From CAYNTS01 sp964400495 (GTDB taxonomy: Bacteria; Fidelibacterota; Marinisomatia; SCGC-AAA003-L08; D37C17), in NCBI GenBank assembly GCA_964400495.1, contig CAYNTS010000049.1, forward strand, positions 1 to 16,518: a stretch of DNA of 16,518 nt, written 5' to 3'. Below are positions 1 to 7,074 of this stretch, one piece after another. The stretch's first letter is position 1, and each line of letters opens with the position of its first letter. The notes below the pieces were generated by a model. That model saw only the letters and a program-made list of their open reading frames with translations. It did no database searches and had not been told where the DNA came from. Both the position numbers and the translations under genes were made by a program.

Positions 1-1
1 A

Positions 2-412
2 ATAATTTCCATTTTATCAATATTAGTATTTTCATGTAATAAGAGTGACAGTAAAGAAGTTAGTAGTTCAGAGAAAATAAGAGAAGAAATTTTAGAAAGA
101 TATAGTGACGGGAAGAAAAAAACTTTGGTTATTTATAAAGGAGAGGGGAGTAATGAAGTTTTAGTTGAAAGTATTACTTTTTCAGAGATGGGAGATACTA
201 TATGGTATAAAAAACCCTTAGAAAATTTTATAGAGTATTCACACTACTATCCTGATGGAACATTATTAGAAAGAGTTCATTATATTCCAAGAAGTAAATC
301 TGATAGTTACTTAATTTTTCATGGAAGAAATACACAATATTATCCTGATGGTAGTTTGAAAAAAGAGAAGATTTATGAAAAGGGAGAATTAATTGAAACA
401 AGAGAATATTAA
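2..412 (+). CDS. MORN-repeat lipoprotein, 5' end outside the window
   Basis: The reading frame is open from the first bases of the window to the TAA at 410-412, so the start codon and the beginning of the signal peptide are missing. The visible N-terminus is a hydrophobic stretch ending in LVFSC (Cys codon 35-37), which fits a lipobox, and a polar Asn-Lys-Ser-rich linker follows. The protein is therefore probably a lipid-anchored envelope protein. Three MORN_2-like motifs follow: YSDGKKK, YYPDGTLLERVHY and YYPDGSLKKEKIYEKGEL. Proteins of this type are often annotated as 'YwqK-family antitoxin' because of the repeat, but a lipoprotein carrying it is more likely a surface or envelope protein. 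No enzyme motif is visible and the function is unknown. A TTG at 125 could be called as a start, but the upstream lipoprotein signal shows the gene begins earlier. Confidence 0.75.
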   Translation: MISILSILVFSCNKSDSKEVSSSEKIREEILERYSDGKKKTLVIYKGEGSNEVLVESITFSEMGDTIWYKKPLENFIEYSHYYPDGTLLERVHYIPRSKSDSYLIFHGRNTQYYPDGSLKKEKIYEKGELIETREY

Positions 413-688
413 TCTCAAATTTTTTCTACAAAGATAATATCAAAATCCTTATATTTTGTTGAAACAATTGAACCCTTACAATAAATGATAACACAAATAA
501 AACTTAAATACGGAATAGATTTCAAGAGTTTTGTTGAAATACCCAAGTCCGTCACAGTGGAGTAGTGAAATTATGCTATTTACATTTCTCAAACAATAAA
601 AATATATAAATTTAGTTTTCTTACCAATCCATTCTCTGTAATTTCTCCTATTAAATTTTATTGAGATTTCTACACTACATACATTATT
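413..688. other. Non-coding gap between lipoprotein gene and pgeF
   Basis: This is a 276-bp AT-rich gap with no supportable gene on either strand and no tRNA-like fold. It contains one less AT-rich patch near 546-570 that weakly resembles the repeat family at the right end of the window (see findings). The promoter for pgeF and the following genes should lie here, but no clear -35/-10 pair with good spacing could be picked out. No convincing intrinsic terminator follows the lipoprotein gene. Confidence 0.5.
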
Positions 689-1393
689 ATGACAGATACT
701 AACAATTTAGATGAATCACAGTTTATTTCATATTCCAATTGGGTGCCAACTGAAATATTTGCACTCCAAAGCAAACAACCCCCAAATACAAAACTTGTAA
801 ATGTAGAAATACAACGGTCTGAATTAACTGAAAATTTAGGAATTTCATATTCCCAATTAGCTGTACCATACCAAGTTCATTCCTCACGAGTACAATGGGC
901 GGAACGAGGAGGTTTTTATCCCGACACTGATGGTTTAATTACAGACAATAAAGATGTAGTACTTTCACTTCAAACTGCAGATTGTATTCCCATTTTTCTT
1001 AGTGATTCTACAAAAAATATATTCGGTTTAGTCCATGCAGGATGGCGGGGTACAGTAAATAGTATTACAAAAGTTGCCCTAGGTATGATGATTGAGAAGG
1101 GGAGCAATCCCAACAATATTTCAATTGGACTAGGTGCATCTATAAAAAAATGTTGTTATGAAGTTAGTGAAGATGTTGCCAATAAATTTGAATCCAGTTG
1201 TGTGAAAGAGAAAAATGGTGCATTCTTTGTGTCTATTGATCAACAAATTACTCTTCATGCAATCGAATGTGGAGTATTGAAAGAGAATATTTATATTTCC
1301 AAAATATGCACACTAGAGGCAAATGAATGTTGCAGTTACCGTCGCGATGGTGAAAAATCAGGACGAATGATTTCATTTATGGGATACAAATAG
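689..1393 (+). CDS. pgeF: Multicopper-oxidase-like purine nucleoside phosphorylase / peptidoglycan-editing factor (YfiH/PgeF, DUF152)
   Basis: This is a 234-residue protein of normal length for the YfiH/PgeF (laccase-domain, Cu-oxidase_4) family. The three metal-binding residues are present: His64 in YQVHSSRV, Cys99 in LQTADCIPI and His116 in LVHAGWRGT. The C-terminal family signature is also intact (NECCSYRRDGEKSGRMISF). Family members are cytoplasmic zinc enzymes with purine nucleoside phosphorylase and adenosine deaminase activity. In E. coli PgeF prevents misincorporation of L-Ser into the peptidoglycan stem peptide. The ATG at 689 gives the expected length but has no obvious Shine-Dalgarno sequence. 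The gene ends 4 nt before uppP, so the two are probably co-transcribed, which fits an envelope-maintenance role. The family assignment is secure; which of the reported activities matters here cannot be told from sequence. Confidence 0.92.
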   Translation: MTDTNNLDESQFISYSNWVPTEIFALQSKQPPNTKLVNVEIQRSELTENLGISYSQLAVPYQVHSSRVQWAERGGFYPDTDGLITDNKDVVLSLQTADCIPIFLSDSTKNIFGLVHAGWRGTVNSITKVALGMMIEKGSNPNNISIGLGASIKKCCYEVSEDVANKFESSCVKEKNGAFFVSIDQQITLHAIECGVLKENIYISKICTLEANECCSYRRDGEKSGRMISFMGYK

Positions 1394-1397
1394 GACT

Positions 1398-2156
1398 ATG
1401 CTTGATTCAATAGTTTTAGGAATTGTTCAAGGGCTCACTGAATTTCTTCCAATCAGTAGTTCTGGGCATTTAGTATTAGGGCAAGCATTATTAGGGATCA
1501 ACAAACCAGGGTTAGTATTAGAGGTTGTTTTACATTTGGGTACGCTGGTTGCAATCCTTATCTATTTCAGAGACAAAATTAGACAATACATTGTTGGTGT
1601 ATTTCAAAATGAAAGAGAGTCCATTGATTTATTAATTAATATAATAATAGCAACTATCCCTGCAGGAGTCATCGGTATTCTTTTTAAAGATGAGTTTGAT
1701 TCAATATTTACAGTTCAAACCGTTGGATTTACTCTTTTAATAACGGGTATTATTTTATTTTTTACCAAAAGTATTAATCCAAAAGGTGTTTCATTTACAT
1801 GGAAAATTGCTTTATTAATAGGAGTAGTCCAAGCATGTGCAATTCTTCCGGGTATATCTCGATCAGGAATCACGATTGCAACTGCATTATTTTTAGGAAT
1901 CTCTCATGAAAAGTCTGCAGAATTTTCTTTTTTATTGGCTATCCCTGCACTACTAGGGGCTGGAATTTTGAGTGTGGGTGATATTGTAAATGTATCCAAT
2001 AATAATGCAATTAGCTTATTGCTTGGATTTTTTGCATCTATTATTTCAGGATATATAGTAATTAGTTGGTTAATGTCGCTAATTTCTCAGCGTCGATTTT
2101 GGATGTTTTCTCTGTATTGTATTCCATTAGGACTATTAATTATATGGCTAAGCTAA
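1398..2156 (+). CDS. uppP: Undecaprenyl-diphosphatase UppP (BacA)
   Basis: This integral membrane phosphatase converts undecaprenyl diphosphate to undecaprenyl phosphate. It recycles the lipid carrier used for peptidoglycan and surface polysaccharides. At 252 residues it is slightly shorter than the E. coli enzyme. The N-terminal signature GLTEFLPISSSGHLVLG (residues 12-28) includes Glu15 and His24. The second signature, PGISRSG, lies at 151-157 with Arg155, the equivalent of the catalytic Arg of E. coli BacA. The first Glu of the E. coli (E/Q)GLTEF motif is Gln11 here, a common variant. Several hydrophobic helices span the rest of the protein. The start is ATG 1398 with a weak GGA just upstream, and the 3' end overlaps holA by 13 nt. 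The glycan genes from 6136 onward use the same carrier, so this enzyme would feed them. Confidence 0.95.
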   Translation: MLDSIVLGIVQGLTEFLPISSSGHLVLGQALLGINKPGLVLEVVLHLGTLVAILIYFRDKIRQYIVGVFQNERESIDLLINIIIATIPAGVIGILFKDEFDSIFTVQTVGFTLLITGIILFFTKSINPKGVSFTWKIALLIGVVQACAILPGISRSGITIATALFLGISHEKSAEFSFLLAIPALLGAGILSVGDIVNVSNNNAISLLLGFFASIISGYIVISWLMSLISQRRFWMFSLYCIPLGLLIIWLS

Positions 2157-3142
2157 GCGTAAAAAAAGCAATTACAACTGGGCAAGTAATCCGGAGAATT
2201 CAAGCTGGAGAATTTTCTGGTGTCTATTCTCTGTTTGGTAATGATTCATTTCTGCAAGATTTTATAATGACTGAACTTGAGAAGAAATTTTTAGAAAGTG
2301 ACGGAGGAAAATTCCATTATTCATTGGGTGATGATAATGAGTCAGAACTCTTTGGGGAACTTTCGTCATATTCTCTGTTTGAAGAAAAACGCATGTTCAT
2401 CATTCGCCAAGTTCAACGATTATCAAAAGATGGGCGAAAAACACTGGAGGAGTATATTCAATCACCAAATTCAAATAATTGTGTGGTTATTATTTCTGAA
2501 GAATATAATACTCAAAAATCAATGCTTAAAATGTTGGCTTCGACTACAGATTTAGTAGATGTTAGACCACCGTTTGCAAATAAAATGGGTGAATGGGTTA
2601 ACTATGTTTGTAAAGTTCGTGGATATAAAATATCATCAAATATTATTCATGAATTTATGCAACAATTTGGGGATTCGATATCGAATGTGATTAATGAAAT
2701 TGAAAAAGCACAGATGATGGTTGGTTTAGAAAATACAATCGATAAAAATTCATTAGAGTCAATATCGTTTTGGAATCGTGGGTATCAAGCATGGAATTTG
2801 CAAGATAGCCTTGGAAAACGAGATCTAGAAAGTTCAATGAAAGTGTTTCATTCATTATTGGAAAATGGAACTCCATTGACTTCTATAGTTATTTCTATTT
2901 TTAATTTATTTCAGTTAATATTGTGGAAATTAATGGGTCATAATTCACGAAGTTCGTGGATGGTGAATGCAATTATACAGAGAAACTTAGATTCTTATTC
3001 CAGAAAATATTCCATTGATGAAATTAAGGATATAATTTGTGATTTAAGAAAAGCAGATTTGCTAAAAAAATCTACAAGTATTTCAGAAATGAGTATTATT
3101 CAACCAATGATTGTTAAGATTTGCAAGGGGTTATATGTCTGA
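2144..3142 (+). CDS. holA: DNA polymerase III subunit delta
   Basis: The delta subunit of the clamp loader opens the beta sliding clamp and loads it on DNA. The chosen start, ATG 2144, gives 332 residues, normal for HolA (about 330-345). A start at 2066 in the same frame would add 26 residues encoded wholly inside uppP and unlike the family, so it was rejected. AGGA at 2129-2132 could serve as ribosome binding site. The N-terminal part (GVYSLFGNDSFLQDFIM) matches the usual 'lYGdepyLi' opening of domain I. The mid-section FEEKRMFIIRQVQRL, followed by a NNCVVIISEEY strand, fits the AAA-like domain, which in delta lacks a working ATP site. The C-terminal helical domain contains the typical LLENGTPLTSIVISIFNLFQLI segment. 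It overlaps uppP by 13 nt and the sigma-factor gene by 8 nt. Confidence 0.88.
   Translation: MAKLSVKKAITTGQVIRRIQAGEFSGVYSLFGNDSFLQDFIMTELEKKFLESDGGKFHYSLGDDNESELFGELSSYSLFEEKRMFIIRQVQRLSKDGRKTLEEYIQSPNSNNCVVIISEEYNTQKSMLKMLASTTDLVDVRPPFANKMGEWVNYVCKVRGYKISSNIIHEFMQQFGDSISNVINEIEKAQMMVGLENTIDKNSLESISFWNRGYQAWNLQDSLGKRDLESSMKVFHSLLENGTPLTSIVISIFNLFQLILWKLMGHNSRSSWMVNAIIQRNLDSYSRKYSIDEIKDIICDLRKADLLKKSTSISEMSIIQPMIVKICKGLYV
3125..3130 (+). promoter_or_regulatory. Ribosome binding site that fixes the sigma-factor start
   Basis: The hexamer AAGGGG ends 4 nt before ATG 3135. It lies inside the end of holA and supports this ATG over an in-frame start at 3111. The extra eight residues from 3111 are encoded within holA and unlike the family. 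Confidence 0.6.
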
Positions 3143-3716
3143 TTTTAAAATTACAGACGAGGTATTAATTAAACAATTTCAAGATGGTGATGTGCGTGCA
3201 TATAACGAAATTGTGCATCGATATAAAGATCGGCTTTTAAATTTTATTTATGGTTTTTTGAATGATATTGATAAGGCTGAAGATTTAGTTCAAGATACAT
3301 TGTTAAAAGTGTATACCCATAAACATTCATATCAAGAAATTGCTAAATTTTCAACATGGCTTTATACAATTGCAGGGAATTTAGCACGGACTGAATTACG
3401 TAAATTAAAACGACGAAAAACATTCTCTGTAACTGACCTTAGCTATGAAGATAGAGAATTTATTATTCACAGTACAGATGCGGATCCTAGTGAAACCAAT
3501 GAATCCCTTGATTTTCAGAAAAATGTCCAACGTGCTTTACTCGAATTGCCGACAGATTTTAAAACAATTATAATTTTACGAGATATTCAGGAACTTTCTT
3601 ATGATGAGATTAGTAAAATCGTCGGTGTTCCTCTTGGAACGGTTAAATCCCGGATAAATAGAGGACGTTTGAAGTTGCAAGTATTGTTAAAAGAAATAGG
3701 AGAAAGTAAACGCTGA
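3135..3716 (+). CDS. RNA polymerase sigma factor, ECF (RpoE-like) subfamily
   Basis: This 193-residue two-domain sigma-70 factor has the length typical of ECF sigmas. Region 2 spans about residues 11-95 and includes the core-binding AEDLVQDTLLKVY (48-60) and the -10-reading FSTWLYTIAGNLAR (72-85). Region 4 spans about 132-186 with ALLELPTDFKTIIILRD and the helix-turn-helix LSYDEISKIVGVPLGTVKSR, which reads the -35 element. Its last base directly precedes the ATG of a membrane zinc-finger protein, the classic sigma/anti-sigma arrangement, so it is probably held inactive at the membrane until an envelope signal releases it. The ATG at 3135 is supported by AAGGGG. It overlaps holA by 8 nt, so basal expression comes at least partly from the housekeeping transcript. 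Confidence 0.93.
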   Translation: MSDFKITDEVLIKQFQDGDVRAYNEIVHRYKDRLLNFIYGFLNDIDKAEDLVQDTLLKVYTHKHSYQEIAKFSTWLYTIAGNLARTELRKLKRRKTFSVTDLSYEDREFIIHSTDADPSETNESLDFQKNVQRALLELPTDFKTIIILRDIQELSYDEISKIVGVPLGTVKSRINRGRLKLQVLLKEIGESKR

Positions 3717-4241
3717 ATGAATTGCTACGATTTTGAGACTTATATCTCTACTTACATAGATGGTGAATTAAAACATAGTATTAGAAAAGAATTTGTTGAT
3801 CATAAAAAACAATGTGATACTTGTGCGGTTAAACTAAACGATATTACTGAGATGATCCAAAATATTGGTAAAATTCCACAGTTTAAAACTTCTGATACAT
3901 TTTTCCATAACTTACATAAAAAAATTACTGAATTTGAAAATAGAAAGCCTTCAATTTGGCAACGATTTCTTAACGGTGGGTTCTTTGGATTTGAACCACT
4001 CCAAGCCGTAGGTTTTGTTTCTGCAATTGGAGTTTTATTTATTGCATCTTATTTAATATTTCAATTAGATAGTGTACCTGAAATTAATATGCAACGAATT
4101 GCTGATAACCAAAAACATCAAGCAACTCTAATGGAATTAATGCAAAAACAAGGGTATGTTGCTGATGCTGACTCAACTGAAGATGATGAATATAATAAGC
4201 AATTTGATACCCCAATTCAGTTAGTTGGCGGTAGTAAATAA
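3717..4241 (+). CDS. Membrane-anchored zinc-finger anti-sigma factor
   Basis: This 174-residue protein starts immediately after the sigma-factor stop codon (TGA then ATG), which implies 1:1 coupled synthesis. The N-terminal cytoplasmic part carries the ZAS zinc-binding pattern: Cys3, then 25 residues, His29-x3-Cys33-x2-Cys36. This is the signature of anti-sigma domains that clamp ECF sigma factors. A single hydrophobic helix at about 95-117 (LQAVGFVSAIGVLFIASYL) would cross the inner membrane and place about 57 polar, acidic residues in the periplasm. Family members release the sigma factor by regulated proteolysis or by redox/zinc ejection; which applies here is not visible. No third component such as a RseB-like sensor follows. 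The domain pattern together with gene order makes the partner assignment strong. Confidence 0.88.
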   Translation: MNCYDFETYISTYIDGELKHSIRKEFVDHKKQCDTCAVKLNDITEMIQNIGKIPQFKTSDTFFHNLHKKITEFENRKPSIWQRFLNGGFFGFEPLQAVGFVSAIGVLFIASYLIFQLDSVPEINMQRIADNQKHQATLMELMQKQGYVADADSTEDDEYNKQFDTPIQLVGGSK

Positions 4242-4253
4242 AATATTCGGAAA

Positions 4254-4287
4254 TTAGCCCAGTAAATTCATAAATTACTTGGCTTAA
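4254..4287 (+). terminator. Imperfect hairpin after the anti-sigma gene
   Basis: TTA-GCC-C-AGTAA (4254-4265) pairs with TTACT-T-GGC-T-TAA (4275-4287) around a 9-nt loop, with one C/T mismatch and one bulged T. A T-rich but interrupted stretch follows. It could be a weak terminator or a processing/attenuation structure between the sigma/anti-sigma pair and the small gene at 4330. It is not a canonical terminator. Confidence 0.3.
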
Positions 4288-4329
4288 TTGAAATAGAATT
4301 TTATTAAATAGTGTAGAAGGTTATAAAAA

Positions 4330-4518
4330 ATGGCAAAGAAACAAACGTTTGGTGATAAATCATCAAAAGGAAAAGGTTCAGGTAAAGATCATATTAAATT
4401 GATTCATTCTGTAATTTCTCAAAATTCAGGTGCAATTCGATTTTCAGAAGAAATGATTCGAGTTCCTGAGGATGAAAATGCAGATAGTTTTGCAAAGAAC
4501 CAATTTTCAAAAAAATAA
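4330..4518 (+). CDS. Small basic hypothetical protein (possibly DUF4295-like)
   Basis: This 62-residue protein begins MAKKQTFGDKSSKGKGSG and is rich in Lys, Gly and Ser. A more structured half follows, with the pattern GAIRFSEEMIRVPEDENADSFA. The layout (basic 'MAKK' start, then a 'GxYxFxEExVxxxxVxxF'-like segment) recalls the tiny DUF4295 proteins that Bacteroidetes-group genomes encode near ribosomal genes. I cannot confirm this without a profile search. Such a basic protein could bind RNA or the ribosome, but no function should be assumed. The start has AGAAGG about 11 nt upstream. The gene stands alone between a weak hairpin and a strong terminator, so it is probably transcribed separately from the glycan cluster, which favours it being a real, well-expressed gene. 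Confidence 0.7.
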   Translation: MAKKQTFGDKSSKGKGSGKDHIKLIHSVISQNSGAIRFSEEMIRVPEDENADSFAKNQFSKK

Positions 4519-4538
4519 TGGATCTTGAAAAATTGATT

Positions 4539-4568
4539 AAAATAGGAGGGTTTTCCCTCCTATTTTTG
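4539..4568 (+). terminator. Strong rho-independent terminator after the small gene
   Basis: A perfect 12-bp stem, AAAATAGGAGGG at 4539-4550 with its complement at 4555-4566, closes a TTTT loop and runs into a T-rich tail. The A-rich 5' arm mirrors the T tail, so it could also act on transcripts from the minus strand. It ends 12 nt before the ATG of the TPR gene. Confidence 0.9.
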
Positions 4569-4580
4569 TATATTGACTAA

Positions 4581-6143
4581 ATGATTATTAGATTACTCAT
4601 ACTATTTTTTGTTTTGTTAAGTACGATTTTCCCTGAAAATGGTATTCCAAATGGAAAATCGTATGAATATTTTATGAATGCTGAGTATGAACGATTAAAT
4701 GAAAATTATGCATCAGCATTATCAAAATACAACTATATTTTACGAAAGCATCAACATTCAACAACCCTCCATAAAACAGTAGCAGAAATTTATTTTCATC
4801 AAGGGAAAAATAGTAAGGCACAAAATCATCTAAAAAAAGCATTTGATTTGGATAAAAATGATATTGAAACAGGAATAATGTTGTTTCAATTGTATATTTC
4901 TCAAGAGGATTCTACTATAGCATCTAATATTTTAGATACATTGCTTTATCATAATCCTGAAAAAGTTGAATTATTATATTATCAAGCAGAATTCCAATTT
5001 AAACAACATGATTGGAGAGGGTTGTTATCAACATATAAAAACCTATTTATTCTAGATAATAAAAATACTGAATTATTTCAAAAAATATTAGAAATAGGGA
5101 AAGTTTTTGATGATCCAAATATACTAGAGAATGTCCTTGAAGAAATTTTATCCCATGACGAAGAAAATTATTTTATTCTACAGGCACTTGCCCAACACCA
5201 CTACACTCAAGGGAACTTGGAATCAGCAGTAACTTATTTTATCAAAATGATTCCGTTTGCTGAGGAAAAGTTGGTAGTAGAACTTACAGTTGCGGATATT
5301 TATCTTCGTATTAATCAACCTGAAATTGCACTTCAGTATCTAGAACCATTGGCTAATTCAGAGAATACAACTTTTGATATTTTTCATTTATTGCTAATTG
5401 CATATACAACAACTAATAATACATCAAAACAAATAGAAATTGGCAAAGAAATGGTAGAATTGTACCCAGAGCATCAAACTGGTTTTGAAACTCTTGCGTA
5501 TGTGTATCTTGAAAACGAGGATTATATTAAGGCACTTGAAATATTAGACAATGCGGTACATCGCTTCCCAGAGCGGTCTTTGTTTCCCTATTTAACTGGT
5601 TCAATCCACAGAATTCATAAAAGTTATAATGATGCAAAACAATATTTTAGTAAGGCTTTAGAATTATCTTCAGAATCTCGAACAATTCGCTATGCTTTAG
5701 CTACAGTTACTGAAGAATTACTTGAATTTTCAACGACAGATAGTTTGTTTGAGCTCATTATTTCAGATGATGAAAATGATGTGGGTGCACTCAATGATTA
5801 CGCTTATATGATTAGTGAAAGACCAACAATATCTTCAGAACAAATGGATTATGCACTATTATTAGCAAAGAAAGCCGTGGAACAATCTCCAGAAAATCCT
5901 GCATTCTTAGATACAATTGGTTGGATATTTTACAGATTAAATGATTTTAAAAATGCTAAAAAATACATACAGAAAAGTATAGAATTAGATTCACAAAATA
6001 CTGTCATATTAGAACATTATGGAGATGTTTTAGTAAAAATTGATGATTTGGTTACAGCAAAAATAATATATAAAAAAGCTCTTGAAATTGATTCAAACAA
6101 CTTAATTTTACATGATAAAATAGAGCAATTAAAAGATGAATGA
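4581..6143 (+). CDS. Exported tetratricopeptide-repeat (TPR) protein
   Basis: This 520-residue protein has an N-terminal hydrophobic signal (MIIRLLILFFVLLSTIF), so it probably acts in the periplasm or at the outer membrane; no lipobox Cys is seen. Almost the whole mature part is TPR-like helical pairs, for example YASALSKYNYILRKH, GKNSKAQNHLKKAFDLD and DYIKALEILDNAVHRFP. The C-terminal block from about 399 (ALNDYAYMISE), and especially 440-480 (PAFLDTIGWIFYRLNDF), matches the conserved tail of a widespread bacterial TPR family that ends 'LDSLGWvlYRlG...'. TPR proteins are scaffolds, so the partner is unknown. Being first in the glycan string suggests an assembly or export role, although linkage could be incidental. 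The ATG at 4581 lacks a Shine-Dalgarno site, and the gene overlaps the next one by 8 nt. Confidence 0.85.
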   Translation: MIIRLLILFFVLLSTIFPENGIPNGKSYEYFMNAEYERLNENYASALSKYNYILRKHQHSTTLHKTVAEIYFHQGKNSKAQNHLKKAFDLDKNDIETGIMLFQLYISQEDSTIASNILDTLLYHNPEKVELLYYQAEFQFKQHDWRGLLSTYKNLFILDNKNTELFQKILEIGKVFDDPNILENVLEEILSHDEENYFILQALAQHHYTQGNLESAVTYFIKMIPFAEEKLVVELTVADIYLRINQPEIALQYLEPLANSENTTFDIFHLLLIAYTTTNNTSKQIEIGKEMVELYPEHQTGFETLAYVYLENEDYIKALEILDNAVHRFPERSLFPYLTGSIHRIHKSYNDAKQYFSKALELSSESRTIRYALATVTEELLEFSTTDSLFELIISDDENDVGALNDYAYMISERPTISSEQMDYALLLAKKAVEQSPENPAFLDTIGWIFYRLNDFKNAKKYIQKSIELDSQNTVILEHYGDVLVKIDDLVTAKIIYKKALEIDSNNLILHDKIEQLKDE

Positions 6144-7074
6144 ACACTCACTTAGTATTTTAATCCCTGTTTTCAACGAAGAGGGATCACTTAAAGAACT
6201 GTTTAAACAAATTTCTGATTCTGTAAAAGGAATTAAAACTTGGGAAGTTATTTTTATTGATGATGGTAGCACAGATGATTCAATTTCTATTTTAAATGAG
6301 TTATCTGAATCAAATTCTCATATTAAAATAGTTCAATTCTTCAAGAATTTTGGTAAATCGGATGCCCTTTCTGAAGGGTTCAAAACAGCAAGTGGTGATA
6401 TTGTCATAACCATGGATGCAGATTTGCAAGATGACCCATCAGAAATTTCAAATTTAATAAGTAAAATATCTGAGGGATGGGATGTAGTTTCAGGATGGAA
6501 GAAAAAAAGACATGACCCAATTTCAAAAAGATGGCCATCCAAAGTATTCAATAAAATCACTCGATTACTCACTGGAGTTCATATCCATGATTTCAATTGT
6601 GGATTAAAGGCGTATCGTTTAAAGGTTGTTAAAGCAATTGAATTATATGGTGGTCTTCACAGATATATCCCTGCAATTGCATCACAAAAAGGATTTTCTG
6701 TTACCGAGATTGAAGTAAACCACCGACCACGTGAACATGGAGAAACTAAATATGGAGGTGCTCGATACTTTCATGGATTTTTTGATTTGTTAACTGTTAT
6801 ATTTTTGGGTAAATATTTCTCGAGACCGCTACATTTTTTTGGTTTTCTTGGATTAATATTTTCACTTGTTGGAATGGGAATAAATTTATACTTAACTGTT
6901 GGATGGTTTAGTGGAATTCCAATTGGTAATCGCCCCATTTTCTTTTTAGGTATTTTACTTTTAATTGTAGGGATTCAGTTTTTCTCAATTGGATTATTGG
7001 GTGAGTTAATGATTCGATATTCACATAAAAATGAAAAACGAGTAGAAAAAGTTATTTCAAATAACTTAAAATAA
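6136..7074 (+). CDS. GT2 polyprenyl-phosphate glycosyltransferase (CsbB/GtrB/DPM1-like) with two C-terminal membrane helices
   Basis: This 312-residue protein has an N-terminal GT-A domain: SILIPVFNEE at the start, DDGSTDD at 42-48, and the metal-binding DAD at 94-96 within MDADLQDDP. The DCGL-type motif is NCGLKAYR (154-161). The RPREHGETKYG segment (197-207) is typical of dolichyl/undecaprenyl-phosphate sugar transferases. Two hydrophobic helices at about 233-255 and 268-291 anchor it, as in CsbB, GtrB and Synechocystis GtrB. The family transfers one sugar from a nucleotide donor to polyprenyl phosphate at the cytoplasmic face of the inner membrane. The sugar cannot be read from sequence. 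It overlaps the TPR gene by 8 nt and shares one base (TAATG) with the GT4 gene. Its natural partner in the cluster is the YfhO protein at 12156. Confidence 0.9.
   Translation: MNEHSLSILIPVFNEEGSLKELFKQISDSVKGIKTWEVIFIDDGSTDDSISILNELSESNSHIKIVQFFKNFGKSDALSEGFKTASGDIVITMDADLQDDPSEISNLISKISEGWDVVSGWKKKRHDPISKRWPSKVFNKITRLLTGVHIHDFNCGLKAYRLKVVKAIELYGGLHRYIPAIASQKGFSVTEIEVNHRPREHGETKYGGARYFHGFFDLLTVIFLGKYFSRPLHFFGFLGLIFSLVGMGINLYLTVGWFSGIPIGNRPIFFLGILLLIVGIQFFSIGLLGELMIRYSHKNEKRVEKVISNNLK

Noticed and set aside
413..595. Open minus-strand frame of about 50 codons in the gap before pgeF
   Set aside because: It has no ATG start, no ribosome binding site and no recognisable domain; it is most simply non-coding.
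661..689. TTGAGA and TTATTA spaced by 17 nt as a pgeF promoter
   Set aside because: The -10-like box touches the ATG, so transcription would begin inside the coding region; it is probably chance in AT-rich sequence.
2066..2143. N-terminal extension of holA
   Set aside because: These 26 codons lie wholly in uppP in another frame and encode residues unlike HolA; ATG 2144 gives the normal length.
2298..2555. 85-codon + strand ORF inside holA
   Set aside because: Out-of-frame shadow of a well-supported gene; composition unlike a real protein and no family resemblance.
3111..3134. Upstream start for the sigma-factor gene
   Set aside because: The added residues are encoded inside holA, and ATG 3135 has a good AAGGGG ribosome binding site 4 nt upstream.
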